NCBI GenBank assembly: GCA_963989385.1
Contig: OZ022509.1
Span: 48,686,271 to 48,750,270, forward strand
Origin: Ctena decussata
Lineage: Eukaryota; Mollusca; Bivalvia; Lucinida; Lucinidae
Length of the DNA: 64,000 bases
Direction: 5' to 3'
The position numbers were made by a program, and so were the translations under genes. The notes below the pieces were generated by a model, which saw nothing but the letters and a program-made list of their open reading frames with translations, made no database searches and had not been told where the DNA came from. Below, piece by piece: positions 55,790-64,000 of the stretch (positions are counted from its first letter, which is position 1; every line of letters begins with the position of its first letter).

Positions 55790-56030
55790 GGGGTGGTTGG
55801 GTGGTGCGATGGTGCTGCTTGTAACTTTCAGTGCCGGGGCTTCCTACTGATTTCGATAATAGTAGGGCAAGGGCCTACTGTGCTTTCAGTAGGTGCGGGT
55901 GGGGGTTGTTTGGGTTGTTTCTCTCGTCTATCATTTCTCTCTTCTATCTCCCTCTCTCTGGGAGACGGCCCGATATATACTGAAATACTGTCTCAAAGGG
56001 CCGTTAAACCCAAAACAATCAATCAATCAA
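55790..56030 (+). mobile_element. SINE-1 copy j
   Basis: Full length, tail CAAAACAATCAATCAATCAA. TCAGTACTTTCAAG at 55776-55789 and 56031-56044 is a 14-bp target-site duplication. Confidence 0.9.
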
Positions 56031-56044
56031 TCAGTACTTTCAAG

Positions 56045-58150
56045 AACTTCTTATATACTGAACAAAAAAAGGAACGTTACAAAAATATTTCTTATCTTTT
56101 AAGCTAAAGAACAATATTTCCCAATTTTGCTACGTTATTCTCTCACTTGTCAGACGTCAGACAACCTAATGAACTAATCGGTTTTTGATTTGCATTGGTT
56201 GTTACAGAATTGTTCCACTTTGACTGAAAACAGGACAGACAAAGTGAAACGCTTACTGCGCATGCTCAAGCGATTAATTTTTTACACTTTCGGATTTACC
56301 TTGTAATCGCCAATAAGATACCTATGAACCTTATGACAGTAAACAACAGTACAAAGAAAAAGGATTTTAAAGAATTCGTGTCTTTACATTTGTCTTCCTT
56401 GGAATTAAAAGTATAGCAAATCATTGACTGCGGTCATTGACTGCGGTTAAGGAACTCGAGGGAAGGACGTCGCTGTTGGACAATGGCTCCGCTACGAACG
56501 TCCTTGTCGCTAGTTCTACCACATGTGACCAGTTAATTGCTTCTTCAGATGTCAATAATTGTTGGTAAGGACGTTTGTTGTCTTGACATTGGCTCCGCCA
56601 CATACGTCCTTGCCACCAGATAGAAACTACCCATGCAAGTAGACGGATATTGAAACTCATATGTAAACTATGTTGCTCCTACGCCACCTTTAAGTAAACG
56701 TTATCGTTTCTTATGGTAGTACAGTTGGACATTTATTTTATACAAATACAAGACAAAATAACGGCTCTGAATGTATTTTCAACATATCTAATGCGATTGA
56801 TAAAAGTGACAGGAACGGGGACAGGGATGTATGCCGTCTGGACATCGGTCCCGCGACATACTTCCTTGTCACTAGTCCTAGCTTATATACGCTGTTTTGT
56901 CTTATCAAAAGTTGGTTCCAACATCTGGTAAACGATCCCATACATGTATATATGCTTTGTTATTATTTTATGTAGTTGTTGTTGTCATGGTTTATTCGCC
57001 ATTTGTATTACTTATATACGGTTACCCAATGAATTGCTTCGTCACATTGCAAGCTAATAACTCTTAATGCCGGAAAGATGTCGGAATGTACGTCCTTTTT
57101 ATGTTTTGATTGCAAAAGCTTGTCGGACAGGGAAGATTTCTGGGCTCATAGGTATTTGCTCATTGTAGTTGCAAACCATTTACCTTTTCCTTGGTGTTTC
57201 GCTTTCGCTAGCCAAGGGAATATGTATTGTGGGTATTGCAACTAGAAAGACTATTTTTCAAACCTTCTTAGGCACTTAGTTTGCCAGTTTCTACTATTGC
57301 ACAACGGAAACGCATCTGCTCATGATATACTTACCTGGTTTCGTAGTCCAATTGTTATGGATCGAATCCCGCTTCCCTAGCCTCAGGCTTTTGCAGAATG
57401 CATATTTACTTCATTGCTTACTCACCAATAGACTTGAAATGGCCGAAATCCTGCTGAAAGGGCTTAAGAAGTAGAAACCACACATCTGATCTAACTTGAC
57501 CCTTAATTATGCTTGTAGATCACTTTTACATACAAATACATATATACTAGTTTGTTTTCTTTCCTTTCTTTTTTTTCTTTTTTTTTTAAAAAGAAAAGAA
57601 TAAAAAACATACCTTGAAATTCCAGGTTATACCCATATAACGTTACATTGCACTGTATAATCAGATAATGTATATTCTTTACGGCCATCAAAACCTCGTA
57701 ATAATGTGGATTGCACGGGGACTACATACCGCAGTTGTATACGTATAAGAGTTTGATAGCATTTAAACCCCATTATTAGTATCCCGTAACAATGTCAGTT
57801 TCGCAAAACAAAAAAAGAATTACTTTTTCTTCTATCGACCCCGTTACCCCCTTGGAGAGCACAAACTCCATTTATTATGAAACGTGGCATCATTTCTCTA
57901 TTTGTAACATTCACTATTACCTGCTCATCTACAAGACATTTGCAAGTGAACTTCACCCCCGCCCCCTCCACACCTGTACCATTCCTGTATTTGTGACATC
58001 ATTATCGTGTGTTCAATATTACCACTATATACCTTGGTGTTTAACAACCCACCGGTACAAGGCGTTGGATCGGCATTGAATCGACTTTGATTCAACGTCA
58101 CGACGTTGAATCAACGTTGATTTAAGGTTGATTAAACACTGTGTGCCTGA
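56045..58150. other. Intergenic with diverged short repeats
   Basis: Segments with GGCTCCGC/GGTCCCGC followed by TACGTCCTTG-type words recur near 56483, 56590 and 56848. A hairpin (CCTTGG...CCAAGG) lies near 57190. A T-rich tract lies at 57550-57590. 58073-58137 alternates GTTGATTCAAC-type palindromic words. An open plus frame at 57792-58079 has no recognised domain. Confidence 0.4.
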
Positions 58151-58808
58151 GGGGATATTATATGAATTATTCTGTGATCATTTGATTATTTAGTTTACTC
58201 TGTGATTTATAATGTGCTTATGACTGTATGTGACTGTTATGTGACTGTGTTAGTTCTAGACCATGCTCATGTACATGTATATTGTTTTATAACCTCATGT
58301 CTGTAAAGACCTGAGTGTAAATAAAGAATATATATATGACTGCGATTAACCAGTACGTTTCAATGTTTTTTCAAGTTTAATCTATGGATTTTATTCCAAC
58401 TTCTTCAGCCAATAGTTCATGATGAAAAAGGTTGATCAAACTGGTTAAAAGTCCGTGGTGTATCACATTGAATTGTCTATGGGATTTTCAGTGCATAGCA
58501 TGAAAGTCAGAGTCAAGTGTCCTTAAAAGCGATATTTCAAGCCTTGTACGTGTTTCACTGATCAACCCTTTGGAACAGGCGATTGGGTCGGTTTCATAAC
58601 AACTAGTGACTGATAAACCTCTCACAAATGACCTGCTCGCATGGGCTCACAAATTTAGTGAAATACCGGTGTTCAAAAATTTTGACCCCTCATTGAATCA
58701 AACTAATCTGGAGACATTAGTCTCGCAGGTTTTGTTGTGATAGTCATTTTCTGACATTCGAAAACTTTTCGTCAGTAAGACATAAAATAAGATTGGCAAA
58801 ATCATAAT
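58151..58808. other. Intergenic, possible 3' UTR-like end
   Basis: GTAAATAAAGAATATATATA near 58317-58337 on plus resembles a polyadenylated 3' end. No coding region was tied to it. Confidence 0.3.
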
Positions 58809-60135
58809 TCAGATCAAAGAAAACGTGCATTGAAAGTACATGTAACGTTTGTTGTTGATTTTTTTTTGTTCAGCATAGTTTGCTTGCTTTTCGACACAGG
58901 ACTCCGCGACTGCAAGTTTGTATCTTCCGAAACATGGAAGTAAGCGAAAGTTGCCCGTGCCATACAGAGCGCGGCGTATATCAATCATCTGCACACGTAC
59001 AAAGCTGTACAGTTGCTCAGCTAGGTCGTCAGTTTTCTTAGGTATCCATTTGATTCCCTGTTTCAGCCTGTGGTTCATTGCTTCTGTGCTGTTGTTAGTC
59101 CACAATGTGTCTGTTTGATTGATACAGTATATTTTTACCTCCACATACTTGGTATAGTATTCTAAAAAGTCTTGATGATCTGTTCTCAACTTCTTTATTT
59201 CTTCACTTCTTTCTGTGAAATTGGCACTGTCATTGGCCGTGCGTGTCCAGTGGGTCCAAATATTTGTCTAATGATTGAATTTCTTTCGCTTGTTGTCTTT
59301 GGATTTTTTCCGTAATATGTTTGATGGTGTTGTCTTTTATGTGTTTAGTGCACAATTTTCATTAAGCGTTTGGGAAAGTCATGTCTATTACATTAGCACC
59401 TTTTCATCATCAGTTTCAGTCAGTAATTCGAAATTGCTTATGTTAATATCCAACTTTGCTATTAAGTGTGAAAAGAAACAAGCGTATGAATACGCTTTCC
59501 ATCCTAATGTAACATTATAGGGCCCATGATAATTGGAGGTTTACCCGACTCCCTTCTGGCGACTTTATGGCTTTTGTACACTACTATAGTGACATAGCAT
59601 GGCCCTAGCATGAAAGGACAAAGACGGTTAATAATGTAACCATTCTTCTGTGTAGCATATGATTATCCGCTTCGGGGTATCCCTGTCATAGATGATCTGT
59701 GCTACTACATAGGGATGTCCTGATTTAAACATTCTGAGAACTTCTAGAATCTCTTGACAGAGTTCCTTTTTGTCGTGATCTCTGTTTTTCGGAAATTGCG
59801 ACACTGCTCAAGGTTTCGTGGAAAGTCCCTGGAATTGTCTAATTCCTGTGAGTTTTTCATAAGTTTCAGCGGGAGTAGCGTGCTTCACAGACTCTGTTAT
59901 CTTTTGAATGGTTTCCTTTTTATGTCTTTTTTTAATTACCGTGTGGCAGTGCAAGGATTTCATCAAGTTTCCCCTGATACTCAACGATAGTTAAAAGTTC
60001 TTGTGGGACAAATTTGCTGTTAAGCCGCCAACTCTGTCGCTTCTGATAGGTATGGCCCCATTTGAGCCGTGTATAATATCTGTGTAAAATAATCACATAA
60101 CTATTTGATGTCTGAGGTTGAAGTTGAACTATCAT
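58809..60135 (-). pseudogene. MULE-like transposase relic
   Basis: Minus-strand fragments follow in order across several frames. WGHTYQKRQSWRLNSKFVPQ and ESVKHATPAETYEKLTGIR come first. Then QCRNFRK, EILEVLRMFKSGHPYVVAQI, RIIICYTEEW, LGPCYVTIVVYKSHKVARRE and PPIIMGPIMLH. Then LDINISNFELLTETDDEKVL, TFPNA, LCTKHIKDNTIKHI, and finally TLWTNNSTEAMNHRLKQGI with RALYGTGNFRLLP to a stop at 58809. The order (early D block, GTDDE-like block, C-x2-H, then NN.E..NH.LK) is that of the MULE transposase domain and its C-terminal part in invertebrate MULE-like proteins. Multiple stops and at least six frame changes show it is dead. Terminal inverted repeats were not found. Confidence 0.75.
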
Positions 60136-62050
60136 TTTCTGTCTATTTCTATCATTGCTTTAGCAAGATGCGATATAGGAGTTCACTTTTCCGTCCGTCC
60201 GTCAGTCATTCCGTCAGTCCGTCCGTCCACAATTACGTCGACCCTAACGTTCGTGTCCATTATTCTCAATCTATGACATCTACACTCATCAAACCTGGTA
60301 TAAAGTTTCTTCTTAGAATGGTATCGAGGAACCTTGCACTTATTTTGACCTTTGACCTATTTTTCATGCTCTAATGACTTCGTAAAATTTTATGTAAAAA
60401 ACTATGTCGACCCTAGTGTTTAAGTCCATTTCTCTCTATCTATGATACCTGCAATGATCAAACCTGGTATAACATATTTTCCTAGAATGGTTTAGAGGAG
60501 TGTTGCCTTTATTTTGACCTTTGACCTATATTTTATGCTCTGCTGACCTAGTAAAATTTTACGTCAGAAATTGCGTCAACTTTGTATACAGGTCCATTTC
60601 TCTCAGTCTATGATACCTACAGTCACGAAACCTGGTATAAAGTTTCTGCTTAGGCTGATCTAGAGGATTGTTGCACTTATTATCCCCTCGCACCACGAAG
60701 TGGCGAGGGGATATAGGTTTTGTCACGTACGTAAGTACATACGTACGTACGTATGTTCACCTTTTGTCATCGCTCTAGCGCCTACATTTCTCAACGGATC
60801 TTAAAAAAACTTCATACAAATGTAGGGCATGACATTATCTCAGCAAGTTCGACTTTCAGGGTACTGCGCCCAAGGTCCAGGTCACTCTGGCTATTTCTAG
60901 AAAAACTTTGTCAGCGCTCTAGTGCCTACATTTCTCAATGGATTTTTAAAATAATTTCACAGAAATGTAGGGCATAACAATATCTGGAGCAAGTTTGACT
61001 TTCAGGGTGCTGCGCCCAAGGTCAAGGTCGCTATGGCTATTTTTAGAAAAACTTTGTCATCGCTCTGGCGCCTACATTTCTCTACGGATTTAAAACTAAC
61101 TTCACACAAAACTAGGGCATGACAATATCTCGAGCAAGTTCGACTTTCAGGGTGCTGCGCCCAAGGTCAAGGTCACTGTGGCTATTTTAGAAAAACTTTG
61201 TCACGTACGTATGTTCACCTTTTGTCATCGCTCTAGCGCCTACATTTCTCAATGGATTGTAAAATAACTTCACACAAATGTAGGGCATGACAATATCTTG
61301 AGCAAATTTGACTTTCAGGATGCTGCGCCCAAGGTCAAGGTCACTGTGGCTATTTTTAGAAAAACTTTGTAAGCGCTAAAGCGCCTACATTTCTCAATGA
61401 ATTTTGAAATAACTTCACATAAATGTAGGACATGACAATATCTCGAGCAAGTTTGACTTTCAGGGTGCTGCGTCCAAGGTCAAGGTCACTGTGCCTATTT
61501 TTAGAAAAACTTTGTCATCGCTCTAGCGCCTACATTTCTCTGTGGATTTTGAAATAATTCACACAAATGTAGGGCATGACAATATCTCGAGCAAGTGCGA
61601 CTTTCAGGGTGCTGCGCCCAAGGTCAAGGTCACTGTAGCTATTTTTAGAAAAACTTTGTCATCGCTCTAGCACCTACATTTCTCCATGGATTTTAAAATA
61701 ACTTCACATAAATGTAGGGTATGACAATATCTCGAGCAAGTGCGACTTTCAGGGTGCTGGGCTCAAAGTCAATGTCACTGTGGCTATTTTTCGAAAAACT
61801 TTGTCATCGCTCTAGCGCCTACATTTATCAATGGATTCTCATATAACTTCACAATATATCATTATTTAAAAGGTGAACGTCATAGATATAGATTCAATAG
61901 GTGCAAATGTGCTGGTACCTGTCAGCATTCTAATGCTTGTCATGACTGAAATATTTTCTATCATGTGAGATCTAATCCCCCGAATGCTTACAATACTGTA
62001 CCTTAATGCCAGGGTCATATACAACCTTTACAATAAGGTCACAGGATTTT

Positions 62051-62200
62051 GTGGAGTGGGGTATAGTGCAGTGGTTAGCGTGCTCGCCTTGCAATCCAAG
62101 TGTCGAGGGTTCGCTCCTCCACTTCTCCAGTCTTTCGGATGAGACACACCTTAGCTGTTAGTGGGACATTAAACTCAAATCAGTCACTAAGCAATAACAC
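62051..62200 (+). mobile_element. SINE-4, tRNA-like head
   Basis: The head 62051-62122 has an A box TATAGTGCAGTGGTTAGCG and B box GGGTTCGCTCC, with TTGCAAT in the anticodon-loop position. It continues CAGTCTTTCGGATGAGACAC and TTAGTGGGACATTAAACTCA. The stems are imperfect, so it is a SINE rather than a functional tRNA. Confidence 0.8.
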
Positions 62201-62206
62201 ACTTTT

Positions 62207-63217
62207 TATGCCCCCGAAGGAACTTCGGGTGGCATATTAAAATCGCACCGTCCGTCCGACTGTCCGTCCGTCAGTCCGTCCGTCCGTTACAAATCGTGTC
62301 TCAGCGATAACTTTAAAAGTACTGAAGCAAATTTGATGAAACTTCACAGAAAGATAAAGCATAATGAGAAGGTGTGTCGCACGCAAGACTCAGGTCCATA
62401 CCCCCAAGGTGAAGGCCACAATTGGGTCAAAGGTCAAATTGTGTCTCAAAATCGTGTCTCAGCGATACTTTTAAAACTACTGAAGCAAATTTGATGAAAC
62501 TTCACAGAAAGATAAAGCATAATGAGAAGGTGTGTCGCGCACAAGACTTAGGTCCCCACACCCAAGGTCAAGGCCACAGTTGGGTCAAAAGTCAAATTGT
62601 ATCTCAAAATTGGGTCTCATTGATTGCTTATAAACTACTGAAGCAAATTTAATGAAACTTCACAGAAAGATGAAACATAATGAGAAGGTATGTTGCACAT
62701 AAGATTTGGGTTGCCAAGTTCAAGGTCAAGGTCACAATTAGGGGTCAAAGGTCAAATCTCGCCTCTGTGATAACTTAAAAGCTGCTGAAGTGAATGTCAT
62801 CAAACATCACAGAAAGGAAAATTATTATGTGAAGGTATGTTACACACAATATTTATGATCCCAGATCCAAGGTCAAGGTCACAATCTGGGGTCAGAGGTC
62901 AAATTACGTCTCGGCAATTATTCAGAAAAGTACCATAGCAAACTTTAAAGAAAGATAAAAGCCTAATGAGAAGACATAGGTTCCCATACCCAAGGTCAAG
63001 GACGCAACACAGTTTGGTTAGTGGTTGAATTAAGTCCCCTCAAATCCTCTTAAACTTCCAAAGTGCATTTAAACATTACAGAAAAGTAAAACGAAATGAG
63101 AATGTATATCATGTGCAAGACCCAGGTTCTGTGCCCAAGGTCAAGGTAACAGCTAGGGTCAAAGGTCAGTTGAAGGGGCCTTCGGGGGCATTTGTTACAC
63201 ACTGTAACATTTCTTGT
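62207..63217 (+). mobile_element. Helentron-like element O3 nested in O2
   Basis: The 5' hairpin TATGCCCCCGAAGGAACTTC / GGGTGGCATA is followed by GTCCGTCCGACTGTCCGTCC. Five or six units of about 140-170 bp follow (GTGTCTCAGCGATA, then GAAACTTCACAGAAAGAT, then CAAGGTCAAGG). The inverse arm CCTTCGGGGGCAT is followed by the palindrome TGTTACACACTGTAACA and TTTCTTGT. Confidence 0.85.
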
Positions 63218-63974
63218 TGTTTTCTCATTCACATACCTATTATGTGTCATGAAATTCCCCAGTTCAGTGTTTGCCCACACCCAGTAGTCTTGTGCGAGGG
63301 GATTTGTATCGCCTGCGATGCCTTGTTTTGACCTTTGACCCATATCTCTACTCTGCTGACTAAAAATGTAAAATAAAATTTCACATCCAAAATTGTGTCG
63401 ACCTTAGGGTTTGAGTCCATTTCTCTTTAAACACAATGGGTGTAATCATCAAACCTGGCTTGAAGATTCTTCTGGGATGCTGCTATTATTTGTACCCTTG
63501 ACCTATATTTCATGCTCTGTTGACTTTGGAAAATTTTATGTCAACCTGGCATCCATGATAATATGGACAAGAGCATTCAAGTCCATTTCTCACTAACTAT
63601 ACCAGCTACCGTCATTAGACATGACATAAAATGTTTTCTTGAGCTGGTGTCCTCGATTGTTTGACTACTTTATACCTTTAATCTATATTTTATATAACTG
63701 CATCTTTTCTAGTTTGTAAGTCCAATTTGCTCAAATTTCTACATGAATTCATCTGACCTAGTGTACACTTTCCCCTAACCATGGTATCTACTACTGAGAA
63801 AGCATAAGGCAGGTGCGACATAGCATTCCGCGGAACTCTTGTTTTTCTGTTCAAAGCAAGTACCATCATCATTTTCCACAACAAGTGGCAAAAGGGAAAG
63901 ATTCATTCTTTTGACGTTTCAGATTTAAAAAAGCATTTATTATTTTCTGATCACAAATCTCGTATTCTGTATTT

Positions 63975-64000
63975 TTATGCCCCCGAAGTTACAAATCTTG
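63975..64000 (+). mobile_element. 5' end of another element of the O3 family
   Basis: TTTTTATGCCCCCGAAG repeats the start of O3. The element runs off the right edge. Confidence 0.6.

Larger units (their letters stand above)
60681..63326 (+). mobile_element. Helentron-like element O2 nested in O1 (about 145-bp units)
   Basis: The 5' hairpin ATCCCCTCGCACC / AGTGGCGAGGGGAT is followed by TACGTACGTACG. About eight units follow (CTCTAGCGCCTACATTTCTC, then CCCAAGGTCAAGGTCACT; 60767-61860). The inverse arm GTGCGAGGGGAT is followed by the palindrome ATCGCCTGCGAT and GCCTTGT. Left flank TTGCACTTAT plus right flank TTTGACCTTTGACC rebuild the uninterrupted O1 unit exactly, so insertion was into a T run with no duplication beyond T. 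Confidence 0.85.
60170..63842 (+). mobile_element. Outer Helentron-like element O1 (about 176-bp units)
   Basis: CCGTCCGTCCGTCAGTC near 60191 is followed by units starting near 60237, 60405 and 60577 (GTCGACCCTA..TT, then CTCA.TCTATGA.ACCT, then TTTTGACCTTTGACCTA). The array resumes at 63327 and continues to a 3' end: AGGTGCGACATAGCA, palindrome TTCCGCGGAA and CTCTTGT (63842). The 5' hairpin is not clear; the left edge adjoins the MULE relic. Confidence 0.7.

Noticed and set aside
55530..56107. Open frames in the region of the two SINE-1 copies
   Set aside because: They translate SINE sequence (for example the GPLRQYF and PPAPTASTVGPCP strings seen in every copy).
57330..57400. B-box-like GGATCGAATCCCG suggesting a tRNA
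   Set aside because: No matching A box or cloverleaf could be drawn; at most a worn SINE fragment.
62051..62122. Functional tRNA gene
   Set aside because: Stems are imperfect and the sequence continues into a SINE body, so it was called a SINE.

Overview
The window is AT-rich nuclear DNA of a metazoan with few genes and very many transposable elements. The best fit is a bivalve mollusc, probably a clam-type heterodont; this is inferred from repeat style and protein fragments, not from a marker gene. No operons, ribosome-binding sites, rRNA, CRISPR array or complete intact gene were found. Introns with consensus splice sites, AATAAA signals, SINEs with target-site duplications (TSDs) and LINE reverse-transcriptase relics all point to a eukaryote.

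Likely host-gene pieces are few: a first coding exon of a membrane protein (219-405, minus); a C2H2 zinc-finger exon with an in-frame stop (7257-7729, minus); a small exon with clean splice signals (33656-33712, minus); an unassigned 173-codon ORF (46080-46601, minus); and a frameshifted TatD-family (TATDN2-like) gene (50396-51650, minus).

Most other coding signal comes from broken mobile-element or multicopy genes. There are two relics of a Pif1-like helicase family (29347-30200 and 36276-38350, minus). The second keeps helicase motifs from the P-loop region to motif VI but is cut by four later insertions: two SINEs, an 8-bp-TSD hAT-like MITE and a TTAA-flanked piggyBac-like MITE. There is also a MULE-like transposase relic (58809-60135), a Merlin/ISXO2-like fragment (32327-32528), a P-loop pseudogene (31780-32190), a possible DUF3504/Crypton-like fragment (11824-12362), and five LINE fragments (22077-22504, 30530-30607, 44960-45890, 53686-53832, 54716-54975).

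The dominant architecture is a set of distinct element families that share one plan. A 5' hairpin is followed by a GTCC microsatellite and a minisatellite array of about 145-175 bp units, then an inverted copy of the 5' arm, a short family-specific 3' palindrome, and a terminal CTTGT-like end. This matches non-autonomous Helentron/HINE (bivalve 'pearl'-type) elements. At 60.2-63.8 kb three of them are nested, and one junction shows insertion into a T run without TSD. A short retroposon (SINE-1) occurs about ten times, several copies with clear TSDs. A 235-bp foldback element with a GAGCCGCGACACGAC-like end occurs at least five times, and many MITEs with long inverted repeats are present.

Roughly: 0-7.7 kb holds gene exons, MITEs and an X-box-rich tandem array; 7.9-15.1 kb foldback and TIR elements plus recombinase-like fragments; 15-20 kb duplications and SINE-1; 20.8-27.5 kb a large minisatellite composite; 27.6-39.2 kb Pif1 relics and nested elements; 39.6-44.1 kb inverted-repeat elements; 45-54.9 kb LINE relics, the TatD pseudogene and SINEs; 55-64 kb SINEs, the MULE relic and nested Helentron-like elements.
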